Of a stretch of 24,505 nucleotides of DNA, positions 1 to 7,296 are shown piece by piece. How positions within the stretch are numbered: position 1 is the first letter of the stretch; the number at the start of each line of letters is the position of its first letter. Under the pieces are notes generated by a model, which saw nothing but the letters and a program-made list of their open reading frames with translations, did no database searches and was not told where the DNA came from. The position numbers were made by a program, and so were the translations under genes. The stretch comes from a virus. The stretch covers positions 1 to 24,505 of the IMG/VR virus record IMGVR_UViG_3300046751_000543; one strand, given 5' to 3'.

Positions 1-267
1 TTACCAGATTATGCATTGATGACCGAGGATGGTGTAATTAACTTTGTTGCTCTGGATAAAAAATCTGATACATCTGATCTTGCGAAAGAACCTGTTGGTA
101 AATCTGATGCAGATTTTAAAATGTTTTTCCGCGCTGAAAACTTGAAACTTGTAGAGGGTGATTACAATGTACGTGTATCACGCCATAAGATTTCTACTTT
201 CCGCCATCAAACAAAGGCCCTGCAATATTGGGTAACTCTTGAACAGGATTCGGAGTACAATGGGTAA
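1..267 (+). CDS. 45: DNA polymerase sliding clamp gp45, C-terminal part (5' end outside window)
   Basis: The frame is open from the first base, so only the last 88 codons of the clamp are present; T4 gp45 has 228 residues. It forms a ring around DNA that tethers polymerase gp43, and in T4 it also activates late transcription with gp33/gp55. Seen here: a C-terminal stretch with the order FFRAENLKLVEGDYNVRVS followed by LQYWVTLEQDSEY, which closely follows the end of T4 gp45 (last beta strands of the clamp fold and the LQYW.ALE.DSE tail). The stop codon overlaps the start of the clamp-loader gene (TAATG), the order found in T4. Identification rests on remembered family sequence and on the neighbouring gp44, gp62 and RegA. 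Confidence 0.9.
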   Translation, partial: LPDYALMTEDGVINFVALDKKSDTSDLAKEPVGKSDADFKMFFRAENLKLVEGDYNVRVSRHKISTFRHQTKALQYWVTLEQDSEYNG

Positions 268-1205
268 TGAAAGAACAATTCCTATGGGTCGAGAAATATC
301 GGCCACAATCTATTGATGATTGTATTCTGCCAGAAGAATTAAAAGATACATTCAAAGAGTTTGTGGATAATAAAGACTTGCCTAACCTGTTATTGACAGG
401 TGGGCCCGGCGTAGGTAAAACTACAGTTGCAAAGGCTCTGTGTCTAGAAATGGGCATGGATCATCTTCTAATAAATGGTTCGGAGGAGGGTGGTATTGAT
501 ACCCTCCGAAATACTATTAGAAATTACGCATCCACTGTGAGTTTTTCGAGTCAGGGTAAAGTTGTGATTCTAGATGAGGCGGATTATCTTAATCCACAGT
601 CTACACAGCCTGCATTGCGTGGTTTCATTGAAGAATTTGCAGGCAACTGTAGATTTATTTTGACTTGTAATTTCAAAAACCGCATAATCGAACCGTTGCA
701 CTCACGATGTTCTGTAATTGAATTTAAAATAAAAAAATCTGATAAACCCAGACTTGCTGCAAGTTTTGGTAAAAGGGTTTGTGGTATTTTGGATGATGAG
801 AACATTAAATACCAAAAAAGTGTAGTTGGTCAGGTAATGATGAAATACTTTCCTGATTGGAGAAGGGTATTAAACGAACTACAACGTTATTCTGTTGGTG
901 GTACAATTGATTCTGGTATTTTTGAAAATCTTGGTGAGATATCTTTAGACAGTCTGGCAAATTCACTCAAAAATAGAGACTTTACTGAAATGCGTAAATG
1001 GGTTGCAGAAAACTCTGACAACGACCCAAATCAACTTTTTAGAAAGATTTATGATGGCATGTATGACTACCTTGAACCAAATTCGATTCCAGATGCAGTA
1101 CTTATTATTGCACAATATCAATATCAATCTGGATTTGTTGCAAATACTGATATTAATCTTGTTGCATGTCTTACAGAGATGATGGTTAGTTGTCAGTGGA
1201 AATAA
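267..1205 (+). CDS. 44: Clamp loader large subunit gp44 (AAA+ ATPase)
   Basis: ATPase subunit of the gp44/gp62 clamp loader, which opens the gp45 ring and places it on primer-template DNA. Seen: an RFC-type start (WVEKYRPQSIDD), Walker A GGPGVGKTT at about residues 45-53, Walker B with ILDEADYL near residue 100, a sensor-1 region FILTCNFKNRI, and the RFC-box SRC motif (HSRCSVIEF), whose arginine is the finger acting on the neighbouring subunit. Length 312 matches T4 gp44 (319). The ATG overlaps the gp45 stop codon, suggesting translational coupling. Unlike T4, the next gene is not gp62 but an HNH-like ORF starting four bases after the stop codon. Confidence 0.97.
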   Translation: MKEQFLWVEKYRPQSIDDCILPEELKDTFKEFVDNKDLPNLLLTGGPGVGKTTVAKALCLEMGMDHLLINGSEEGGIDTLRNTIRNYASTVSFSSQGKVVILDEADYLNPQSTQPALRGFIEEFAGNCRFILTCNFKNRIIEPLHSRCSVIEFKIKKSDKPRLAASFGKRVCGILDDENIKYQKSVVGQVMMKYFPDWRRVLNELQRYSVGGTIDSGIFENLGEISLDSLANSLKNRDFTEMRKWVAENSDNDPNQLFRKIYDGMYDYLEPNSIPDAVLIIAQYQYQSGFVANTDINLVACLTEMMVSCQWK

Positions 1206-1208
1206 CAA

Positions 1209-1673
1209 ATGTCAAAAAAACATTTCAAAAAACTTCTTAAAAATGTAGATTTTTCTGCAAACTATGGCGCAGCCGGAGGGAGAACTTTTACTCTACTGCG
1301 CGATGCTGGATACACTGAAAACCAAATTTCTAATAAATTTAATGGTCACGATAATAGTATCAGCTGGGAAGATTTGAGAGATATTTTTGAATTTCAAAAT
1401 AGATTGTGTTATTATCTTTCTTGGAAAATAGATTTAGATGAATTGTATGTACCATATTCTCCCTTTGCCCCTTCGGTAGATAGAATTGATAATTCTAAAG
1501 GATATGATTTAGATAATATTGTTATATGTACTAGATTTGCAAACTTGGGAATGAGTGCATACAACCATCCTAATTTCAGAGAAAGATTGCAGTATGAAAT
1601 GGATAATAGAGAAAACATATTTGTTGAAAGATACAAAAAGCAACCAAAGTTTGGATTGGACAATTTTTTATGA
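1209..1673 (+). CDS. HNH-like endonuclease family protein inserted between gp44 and gp62
   Basis: A 154-residue protein whose centre (residues 89-112) has the order SVDRIDNSKGYDLDNIVICT followed by a RFAN segment. This is the signature of a phage HNH-type family (S-x-D-R-I-D-x-x-K-G-Y-x-x-x-N-I/V) seen in stand-alone phage nucleases and homing endonucleases. The usual zinc-binding CxxC pairs are missing; only Cys67 and Cys107 are visible. The first catalytic His position is Asp91 in this subfamily. The gene sits between the two clamp-loader subunits, which are adjacent in T4, and overlaps the gp62 start by four bases (ATGA). It may be a free-standing homing endonuclease, a degenerate relative of one, or a domesticated protein. 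Activity cannot be judged from sequence alone. Confidence 0.55.
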   Translation: MSKKHFKKLLKNVDFSANYGAAGGRTFTLLRDAGYTENQISNKFNGHDNSISWEDLRDIFEFQNRLCYYLSWKIDLDELYVPYSPFAPSVDRIDNSKGYDLDNIVICTRFANLGMSAYNHPNFRERLQYEMDNRENIFVERYKKQPKFGLDNFL

Positions 1674-2056
1674 GTTATGATTTATTTAAAGACTATATCC
1701 CAGCAATATCAAACACTAAATTAGATTTAATGAATAGTGGTGATGAACTGTGGGAAAAAAATTATCCAGCATTTATGGTAAATAAAACATTTTCACATTT
1801 TCAAGATACAATTTTATATGCACAGGAGATGAATCGACGCCCCCACCTAGACAATAAGCTTCAGTTTGACTATTTACTAAATACAATTAGACCGATGAAA
1901 AGATTTTCAAGATGGCCTAAAAAGATTGCTCATGATGATTTAGAATATGTTAAAGAATATTATGGGTATAATGATGTAAGAGCTGAAGAGGCTCTTAGTT
2001 TACTTAATGATGAACAAATAAAAATAATAAAACAAAAGTTGAACAAAGGTGGATAG
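1670..2056 (+). CDS. 62: Clamp loader small subunit gp62 (short marine type)
   Basis: Non-ATPase subunit of the clamp loader, partner of gp44. The 128-residue protein has the order YDLFKDYIPAISNTK, FMVNKTFSHFQDTILYAQEM, LQFDYLLNTIRPMKRFS.W and VKEYYGYND. This matches the short gp62 of marine T4-like phages as I remember it. T4 gp62 is longer (187 residues) but shares the F.YL....PR.KR...W pattern. The start ATG lies inside the end of the HNH-like ORF (ATGA overlap). The next gene, regA, starts two bases after the stop codon, and its ribosome binding site AAAGGTGGA lies within the last codons of gp62. Confidence 0.88.
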   Translation: MSYDLFKDYIPAISNTKLDLMNSGDELWEKNYPAFMVNKTFSHFQDTILYAQEMNRRPHLDNKLQFDYLLNTIRPMKRFSRWPKKIAHDDLEYVKEYYGYNDVRAEEALSLLNDEQIKIIKQKLNKGG

Positions 2057-2058
2057 TT

Positions 2059-2454
2059 ATGGGGAATACAGATGTAGAAAGTCTGGTTGAGGTACGCCTC
2101 TCAGACCAAGAGGATTTCTTAAAAATTAGAGAAACATTAACACGAATTGGTGTTGCCTCTAGAAAAGATCGAAAACTATATCAGTCATGCCATATTTTAC
2201 ATAAACAAGGAAAGTATTACATTGTACACTTCAAAGAATTGTTTAAGTTGGATGGGAAAGATTCAGATTTTTCCGAAAACGACAGGGCAAGAAGAAATAC
2301 TATCGTAAACTTACTTAAAGAGTGGGCATTAATTGATGTAGTAAGAGAAGATGATTACGAGGCTGCACCATTGTCTCAGATAAAAATTTTATCACACAAA
2401 GAAAAAGATGGTTGGGAATTAGTTCCTAAGTATAATATTGGAAGAAAACGTTAA
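2059..2454 (+). CDS. regA: Translational repressor RegA
   Basis: RegA binds start regions of early phage mRNAs and blocks ribosome binding; in T4 it represses gp44, gp45 and itself. Seen: DFLKIRETLTRIGVASRKD, LYQSCHILHKQGKYYIVHFK, and the C-terminal WELVPKYNIG. These track T4 RegA nearly residue by residue (DFLKVKETLTRMGIANNKD, LYQSCHIL, WKLVPKYTIG). Length 131 against 122 in T4. The position directly after gp62 is the T4 position. The ribosome binding site AAAGGTGGA lies about ten bases upstream of the ATG. I did not find a clear RegA operator by eye. Confidence 0.97.
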   Translation: MGNTDVESLVEVRLSDQEDFLKIRETLTRIGVASRKDRKLYQSCHILHKQGKYYIVHFKELFKLDGKDSDFSENDRARRNTIVNLLKEWALIDVVREDDYEAAPLSQIKILSHKEKDGWELVPKYNIGRKR

Positions 2455-2473
2455 ATAATTTATGGAATTTGTT

Positions 2474-2986
2474 ATGGAAAATTTGAATGTTGGTTGCTAT
2501 AAAGTAACCGAAAACGCACACTTACCAGAATATGGAACTGAACAGGCTGCATGTTTTGACTTGAAGGCAAGTTTACAAGATGTAGAAACTGTATCTGTCT
2601 TTGGTTATTCAAATTCAAAATCAAAAAGAACTGTAAAGAATAATAGTGTAACACTATATTCTAATGAAAGAGTATTAGTTCCTACTGGAATAATTTTTGA
2701 TTTGAATTTTGGACAATCTCTTAGAATTCATCCAAGATCTGGACTTGCATGGAAAACTGGTATAACTTTATTAAATTGCGAAGGTGTGGTCGATGCAGAT
2801 TATGTTGACCCTACTTTTGTGATGTTATACAACATCTCTGATGTACAATTTAAAATTACTGATGGTGATAGAATTGCACAGGCAGAAATTATTACTGCAA
2901 GTCCTAGAATGAATTTCGATGTTATATCGGAAAAACCTGTTATTAAAACTGACCGTAAAGGCGGTTTTGGTTCAACAGGAGTATAA
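2474..2986 (+). CDS. dut: Deoxyuridine triphosphatase (trimeric dUTPase family)
   Basis: Hydrolyses dUTP to dUMP and pyrophosphate, keeping uracil out of phage DNA and feeding dTMP synthesis. The five trimeric dUTPase motifs are recognisable in order: AACFDLKA (1), RIHPRSGLAWKTG (2), GVVDADY (3, with the catalytic Asp), GDRIAQAEI (4) and the glycine-rich RKGGFGSTG at the C-terminus (5). An insertion of about 30 residues, rich in Ser, Asn and Lys, lies between motifs 1 and 2. An in-frame ATG lies at 2462 as well. I prefer 2474 because GGAA sits about six bases upstream and the protein then begins MENLNVGCYKV, which fits the first strand of the fold. This is an added gene compared with T4 order, where regA precedes gp43. 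Confidence 0.88.
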   Translation: MENLNVGCYKVTENAHLPEYGTEQAACFDLKASLQDVETVSVFGYSNSKSKRTVKNNSVTLYSNERVLVPTGIIFDLNFGQSLRIHPRSGLAWKTGITLLNCEGVVDADYVDPTFVMLYNISDVQFKITDGDRIAQAEIITASPRMNFDVISEKPVIKTDRKGGFGSTGV

Positions 2987-3023
2987 TTTTTTTTGTTTTT
3001 ATTAATAAAAGTGAAAAAAGTTT

Positions 3024-3031
3024 TATAAATA
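3024..3031 (+). promoter_or_regulatory. T4-type late promoter octamer upstream of hsp20
   Basis: Exact TATAAATA, the T4 late promoter -10 element recognised by sigma factor gp55 with gp33 and the gp45 clamp. It lies in the 106-base gap between dUTPase and hsp20, about 61 bases before the hsp20 ATG. That is farther than at the other octamers in this window (21-28 bases). The predicted start would fall near 3037, inside the following hairpin. A second weaker CTAAATA lies at 3071-3077. Confidence 0.6.
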
Positions 3032-3033
3032 AT

Positions 3034-3060
3034 ATTGGAGTTGCCGATAGGGGCTCCAAT
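3034..3060 (+). terminator. Hairpin with short T-run between dUTPase and hsp20 (possible terminator)
   Basis: ATTGGAG at 3034-3040 is exactly complementary to CTCCAAT at 3054-3060, with a 13-base loop, and TTT follows. It may end transcripts from the replication operon before the late hsp20 transcript begins. The T-run is short, so it could instead be a leader hairpin. The rest of the gap is A/T-rich, with a palindrome TTTTATTAATAAAA at 2997-3010. Confidence 0.4.
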
Positions 3061-3092
3061 TTTAACCTTGCTAAATATAATAGGAGGAAAAT

Positions 3093-3551
3093 ATGGTTAG
3101 GTTTACAACAGGACAATTAGATCCATTTCTACGTAGTAGTATCGGGTTCGATCATTTATTTAGAGAATTGGATAGGGATGCGACAAGAACGCAACAATCC
3201 TATCCACCATACAATATTATTAAAGAAACAGATGAAAAATACCGCATTGAGGTGGCTGTTTCGGGATTCTCTGAGAATGAATTGAATGTCGAAGTAAAAG
3301 AAAACACTTTGACAGTTAGTGGAGTTAAAGAAAAGGAAACTGAAATCGAATATCTACATAAAGGTATAGGTGGAAGAAACTTTGAAAGAACTTTTACACT
3401 GGCAACCGACCTCGTAGTAAAAAGTGCCGATATTCAAAACGGCATTCTTGTAATTGGAATGGAATTATTAATTCCAGAACACAAGAAACCAAGAACCATC
3501 AAAATCAATGGTGAAGAATCTACTTCAGAACCAGAGTTATTGGTTGAATAA
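3093..3551 (+). CDS. hsp20: Small heat shock protein, Hsp20/alpha-crystallin family
   Basis: ATP-independent chaperone that holds unfolding proteins. The 152-residue protein has a variable N-terminus, then the alpha-crystallin domain. Visible features are PPYNIIKETDEKYRIEVAVS followed by the conserved G-F near residue 58, NELNVEVKENTLTVSG, the F.R.F.L motif in NFERTFTLATDLVV, and the G-I-L sequence in NGILVIGMELL. The usual C-terminal I-x-I/V anchor is represented by the segment near PRTIKINGE. A strong Shine-Dalgarno sequence TAGGAGG precedes the ATG. Hsp20 genes at this position, between the clamp genes and gp43, are known from marine T4-like phages. A possible role is helping head and tail assembly or the stressed host; this is inference. 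Confidence 0.92.
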   Translation: MVRFTTGQLDPFLRSSIGFDHLFRELDRDATRTQQSYPPYNIIKETDEKYRIEVAVSGFSENELNVEVKENTLTVSGVKEKETEIEYLHKGIGGRNFERTFTLATDLVVKSADIQNGILVIGMELLIPEHKKPRTIKINGEESTSEPELLVE

Positions 3552-3560
3552 ATATTATAA

Positions 3561-3580
3561 GGTGGGGGGAAACCCCCACC
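3561..3580 (+). other. Strong GC hairpin with GAAA tetraloop after hsp20
   Basis: GGTGGGGG at 3561-3568 pairs perfectly with CCCCCACC at 3573-3580 around a GAAA (GNRA) tetraloop. It is the most GC-rich short element in an AT-rich window and begins nine bases after the hsp20 stop codon. No T-tract follows (AAACAACATG), so a simple intrinsic terminator is unlikely. It may protect the 3' end of the hsp20 message or attenuate read-through. Confidence 0.75.
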
Positions 3581-3604
3581 AAACAACATGTAAAGGTGAT
3601 AGTA

Positions 3605-3784
3605 ATGGAAACGCACGATCAAATTATTGCTGTAATTGAGCAATACAAACTAGAAAATCAAAAATTCGCAAGTGGTAATAAAAGTGCTGGCATTCGTGCC
3701 AGAAAATCACTTATGGAACTTAATAAATTGACTAAAGTTCGCCGAGCTGAAATCCAAGAAGAAAAGGAATGGATTGTCAAATGA
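3605..3784 (+). CDS. Hc1-like (histone H1-like) mini-protein
   Basis: A 59-residue basic and helical protein. Residues from about 20 read KFASGNKSAGIRARKSLMEL, followed by an NKLTKVRR segment. This resembles the core of the bacterial Hc1 histone-like family (chlamydial Hc1 has GNKAAAQRVR...LEKIAK). Marine T4-like phages often carry a short protein of this kind. The lysine-rich tail of true Hc1 is missing, so DNA compaction is not assured. ATG 3605 is preferred over the in-frame GTG at 3596, because the Shine-Dalgarno sequence AAAGGTGA covers that GTG. The stop codon overlaps the next gene's ATG (ATGA). Confidence 0.55.
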   Translation: METHDQIIAVIEQYKLENQKFASGNKSAGIRARKSLMELNKLTKVRRAEIQEEKEWIVK

Positions 3785-4092
3785 GCGATAAAATTCTTTA
3801 TCGCACCAAGAGAGGTAAATCTGGAAAGATTGGAGATTTAGAATTTCGTCCAGCACTTCCCAATGACCAACTCATGGGCGCGATTATGAATAATAAAGTA
3901 CTTATGTCAAATGGAAATCCACAAGTAATTATGCAAAAAGTTATAGATATGGAGTGGAGATGGTTTGAACGTAGGATTATTAAATTTTGTGGAAACACAG
4001 AAGAATCTCATGCATTACAACATGCATTGAGAGAACACATTAAAAAAGAAAAAAAATGGATCGCAAAAGGAGCAAAAGCAGATGCAATTTAA
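3781..4092 (+). CDS. Conserved phage protein of unknown function
   Basis: A 103-residue protein I cannot assign to a function. It opens with MSDKILYRTKRGKSGKIG, has a central segment MQKVIDMEWRWFERRIIKF rich in Trp and charged residues, and ends in a lysine-rich tail. The ATG overlaps the stop codon of the Hc1-like gene (ATGA), and the 3' end overlaps the next gene by 11 bases. It therefore belongs to a coupled string of small genes leading up to the gp43 promoter. The tight overlaps and codon pattern support a real gene. Confidence 0.75.
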   Translation: MSDKILYRTKRGKSGKIGDLEFRPALPNDQLMGAIMNNKVLMSNGNPQVIMQKVIDMEWRWFERRIIKFCGNTEESHALQHALREHIKKEKKWIAKGAKADAI

Positions 4093-4339
4093 TTATGTTA
4101 CAAGCCCATTTATGAGGGCATTAATTCGAAAATATGAATTTGAAAGAGATGAAGCAATCGCAAATCTACATGCATTTTTCGAAAATGGTGTAGGTGTGGG
4201 AGATCATGCAAATATTGTTTCAAGTATGGATGAGCAAGTATCTAAGTTAGAATCTGCAGAGGGTAAACTAAAATCATTGATTACACATTTTGCAGCACAA
4301 CCATCTGCGCCTGTCGAAGAACCATCAAATGAGTCTTAA
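4082..4339 (+). CDS. Small conserved phage protein of unknown function
   Basis: An 85-residue protein with no recognised domain. The first half is predicted helical (SPFMRALIRKYEFERDEAIA). The second half has a helical heptad-like stretch (SSMDEQVSKLESAEGKLKSL) that could form a coiled coil, then a Pro/Glu/Ser-rich tail. The start ATG lies within the last codons of the previous gene and its own end overlaps the following gene by 11 bases, so these three genes are probably translated as one unit. Confidence 0.72.
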   Translation: MQFNYVTSPFMRALIRKYEFERDEAIANLHAFFENGVGVGDHANIVSSMDEQVSKLESAEGKLKSLITHFAAQPSAPVEEPSNES

Positions 4340-4679
4340 ATCTGTAAAACTTGTACGTTTAATATCTGGCGAAGAACTTTTGGGCGAAGTTACCGTACTT
4401 GATAGTGGTAATGTTAAACTCAAAAATTCTTGTCAGGTTGCAACATCATATGCAGATCCTACATCTGCTACAGCAAGAATAGGCCTCGCACCATTTTTAC
4501 CGTATACAAACGCAAAAGATGGTGTAGAGGTACAACAGAATTATATTGGATTTATTACAGAACCTGTTACAGAACTTTTAAATGAGTATAGTAAAGTATT
4601 TGGTAGTGGATTAGTATTACCAGATAATGCATTGAAGGCTGCAACTTCTACATCAAATCATGGATTTGTGAAGGCATAA
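4329..4679 (+). CDS. Conserved phage protein with a possible Sm-like start
   Basis: A 116-residue protein that begins MSLKSVKLVRLISGEELLGE. The pattern V-x-L-(I/V)-S-G-E-x-(L/I/V)-x-G-x-V at the N-terminus recalls the strand order of Sm/Hfq-like barrels, where a loop glycine separates two bent strands. The remainder (beta-rich with FLPYTNAKD and a Thr/Ser tail) shows no motif I know. The ATG at 4329 is favoured because it sits in the end of the previous gene (11-base overlap) and gives the Sm-like segment directly; an upstream in-frame start at 4290 would lie deeper in the neighbour. It is the last gene before the gp43 promoter. The Sm-like call is weak. Confidence 0.7.
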   Translation: MSLKSVKLVRLISGEELLGEVTVLDSGNVKLKNSCQVATSYADPTSATARIGLAPFLPYTNAKDGVEVQQNYIGFITEPVTELLNEYSKVFGSGLVLPDNALKAATSTSNHGFVKA

Positions 4680-4683
4680 TAGC

Positions 4684-4712
4684 TTGACATTTTGTATCAT
4701 TAATGGTACTAT
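4684..4712 (+). promoter_or_regulatory. Sigma70-like promoter for the gp43-uvsX-gp41 operon
   Basis: TTGACA at 4684-4689, a 17-base spacer, and TACTAT at 4707-4712 form a near-consensus host sigma70 promoter in the 70-base gap before DNA polymerase. This matches early control in T4-like phages. Transcription would begin near 4719, giving a leader of about 30 bases. The Shine-Dalgarno-like TGGTGG ends four bases before the ATG at 4750. Confidence 0.7.
4694..4709. promoter_or_regulatory. Palindrome within the gp43 promoter spacer (possible operator)
   Basis: GTATCATTAATGGTAC is a 16-base palindrome with a single mismatched pair (4697 with 4706). It fills the space between -35 and -10 and touches the first bases of the -10. 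Its placement fits a repressor or activator dimer site. No regulator is identified in this window. Confidence 0.35.
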
Positions 4713-4749
4713 AACAACTAATACGATTTAATAATGACTGTGGTGGTAA

Positions 4750-7287
4750 ATGCGTTTTTATACAAATGTACAATGTGTCGGTAATAAAATATTCCTCAGA
4801 GAATACGACAATGGAAAGCGTAGGGAAGTAAAACTAGATTACTCTCCTACTCTTTTTGTATCTGGTGGTAGTGGTAAATCCAAATATAAAACTTTGCATG
4901 GAGAAAGTGTTGAGCCTATTAGACATGGTTCAATACGTGATGCAAGAGAATTTATCAAAAAGTATGACGATATAGAAAATATGAAAATCTATGGTCATAC
5001 ACAATTCATCTATCCATTTATTGGTGATGAGTATCCAAGTGAAATTCAGTATGATGAATCAAAGATAAACATTTGCAATATCGATATCGAAGTTGAGTGC
5101 GAAAATGGTTTTCCAGAACCAACTCTTGCAAACGAAATTGTTAACGCAATCACAATGAAAATGAAAGATCAATATATTGTTCTTGGATTGGGTGATTGGG
5201 AAAACAAAAGTCCAGAAACACAACATCTTAAAATTAAATACTATAAGTTTACTGATGAACTTGCACTCTTGCGTAGTTTTTTGGAAATTTGGACACATGC
5301 AAAAATCGATATTGTTACTGGTTGGAATGTGAACCAGTTTGATATGACGTATCTTGTCAATCGTATTGGTAAAACTCTTGGTGATGATGAAGTCAAAAGA
5401 TTGTCCACATGGGGGATTGTCAGGAAAATAGAAAAGAATATTCGTGGTCAGATGCAGACACAAGTACAGATCAGTGGATTATCTATTATTGATTATCTTG
5501 ATTTGTACAAAAAGTTTACATATGTAACTAGAGAAACGTATCGATTAGATCATATTGCATATGTCGAGTTGGGTCGGAAAAAACTTGACCACTCTGAATT
5601 TGCAAATATGCATTTATTCTATAAACAAGATTATCAAAAGTTTATTGATTATAACATTATCGACGTTGAGTTGGTCGATAAACTTGAAGATAAACTTAAA
5701 CTAATGGAATTACTTATTACCATTGCATATCAGTCTAAAGTAAATTATGACGAAGTATTCTCACCTATTAAGGTGTGGGATTCCATTGCATTTCATGAAT
5801 TGCGTAGAAGTAAAACTGTAATTCCGCCTCGTAATAATAATACTAAATCGGAAGCTTATGAGGGTGCATATGTAAAAGACCCAACTGTTGGTAAACATGA
5901 ATGGGTTATGTCATTTGATTTAAACAGTTTGTATCCACACTTAATTATGCAGTATAATATTTCACCAGAAACATTGTATGACAAAGAAAGAGTCAACACA
6001 TCTGTTGAGAAACTATTGAATCAAGAAACGGATTTATCTAGTTTGCAGCGCAGTAATATGACTGTGTGTCCAAGTGGGGTTCTTTTCAATAAAGATAAAC
6101 GTGGGTTTCTGCCCAAGTTGATGCAAAGTATGTATGATGATCGTACTACATATAAGAAGTTGATGTTAAAGACCAAACAAGATAAGATTGATGGTAAGGG
6201 CGACCCTGTTGAATTGGACAAGAAGATTGCTCAGTTAAACAACAAACAAATGGCCGCAAAGATTTTGTTAAACTCTGCTTATGGTGCTTTGGGAAATCAG
6301 TACTTTAGATACTTTGATATCAGACAGGCAGAATCTATCACTTTGTCTGGCCAACTTTCAATTCGATGGATCGAAGAGAAAGTAAATATATACATGAATA
6401 AAATTTTAAAAAACGATGAGGATAAAAATTATGTCATTGCAAGCGATACGGATTCAATTTACGTTGCTCTTGGTGACTTGGTTGACAAGTTTGTTAAAAT
6501 CAAGGAAGGTGAGTCAAAATCAGAAGAAACACGAAGGAAAGTTGACTTTCTTGATAAGGTTGCCCAAGAGAAGTTTGAACCATATATCGATAAGTGTTAT
6601 CAAGATCTTGCTACGTATGTAAATGCATACGACCAGAAGATGCAGATGGCCAGAGAGGTTATTGCCGATAGTGGTATCTGGACTGCAAAGAAAAGATACA
6701 TTCTCAATGTTTGGGATAACGAAGGTGTTAGATATAAATCACCAGAACTTAAAATCATGGGTTTGGAGGCAGTTCGTTCATCAACACCAGAATCTTGTAG
6801 AAATATGATTAAGAAATCACTTGAACTTATTCTGCGTAGTAACAACGATAGTTTGATTGAATTTATTGAACAGTTTAGACAAGATTTCAAAACATATGAA
6901 GTTGATGATGTTGCATTTCCTAGAAGTGTAAATGGACTTACTAAATATCATGACCCCGTTCTCACATACAAAAAAGGTACACCAATTCATGTAAAGGGTG
7001 TATTATTCTACAACCAACTAGTCAAAAAACATAAACTAGAAATGCAGTATCCGCCTATAAAAGACGGTGAAAAAATTAAGTTTTGTTATCTAAAAGAACC
7101 AAACCCATTGCAAAATAATACTATTGCAATTGCGGCCGGTACATTACCCAAAGAATTTGAGTTGGATAAGTTTCTTGATTATGATACACAATTTGAAAAG
7201 GCATATCTCGAACCAATTAAAACTATTGCGGAAACAATTGGTTGGGAAATAGAAAAGAAAATAACATTAGACAGTTTTTTTAATTAG
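4750..7287 (+). CDS. 43: DNA polymerase gp43 (family B)
   Basis: Replicative polymerase with 3'-5' proofreading. Exonuclease motifs: Exo I D-I-E with Asp112 and Glu114, Exo II in GWNVNQFDMTYLVN, Exo III in YNIIDVELVDKL. Polymerase motifs: A, FDLNSLYPHL with Asp390; B, K504 in KILLNSAYGALGN; C, D566-T-D568-S in ASDTDSIYV. All catalytic residues are present. At 845 residues it is somewhat shorter than T4 gp43 (898). The C-terminal DSFFN resembles the clamp-binding tail that contacts gp45 in T4-type polymerases. It is expressed from the TTGACA promoter just upstream. In T4 this protein represses its own translation through a leader hairpin; I could not identify such a hairpin here. Confidence 0.99.
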   Translation: MRFYTNVQCVGNKIFLREYDNGKRREVKLDYSPTLFVSGGSGKSKYKTLHGESVEPIRHGSIRDAREFIKKYDDIENMKIYGHTQFIYPFIGDEYPSEIQYDESKINICNIDIEVECENGFPEPTLANEIVNAITMKMKDQYIVLGLGDWENKSPETQHLKIKYYKFTDELALLRSFLEIWTHAKIDIVTGWNVNQFDMTYLVNRIGKTLGDDEVKRLSTWGIVRKIEKNIRGQMQTQVQISGLSIIDYLDLYKKFTYVTRETYRLDHIAYVELGRKKLDHSEFANMHLFYKQDYQKFIDYNIIDVELVDKLEDKLKLMELLITIAYQSKVNYDEVFSPIKVWDSIAFHELRRSKTVIPPRNNNTKSEAYEGAYVKDPTVGKHEWVMSFDLNSLYPHLIMQYNISPETLYDKERVNTSVEKLLNQETDLSSLQRSNMTVCPSGVLFNKDKRGFLPKLMQSMYDDRTTYKKLMLKTKQDKIDGKGDPVELDKKIAQLNNKQMAAKILLNSAYGALGNQYFRYFDIRQAESITLSGQLSIRWIEEKVNIYMNKILKNDEDKNYVIASDTDSIYVALGDLVDKFVKIKEGESKSEETRRKVDFLDKVAQEKFEPYIDKCYQDLATYVNAYDQKMQMAREVIADSGIWTAKKRYILNVWDNEGVRYKSPELKIMGLEAVRSSTPESCRNMIKKSLELILRSNNDSLIEFIEQFRQDFKTYEVDDVAFPRSVNGLTKYHDPVLTYKKGTPIHVKGVLFYNQLVKKHKLEMQYPPIKDGEKIKFCYLKEPNPLQNNTIAIAAGTLPKEFELDKFLDYDTQFEKAYLEPIKTIAETIGWEIEKKITLDSFFN

Positions 7288-7296
7288 GAGAATATG

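Noticed and set aside
4720-4755. Translational operator hairpin for gp43 as in T4
   Set aside because: I looked for a stem overlapping the TGGTGG ribosome binding site and the ATG but found no convincing pairing.
5059-5463. A 134-codon open frame on the minus strand inside gp43
   Set aside because: It is antisense to the polymerase exonuclease domain, whose catalytic motifs are intact; no motif was seen in the antisense product.
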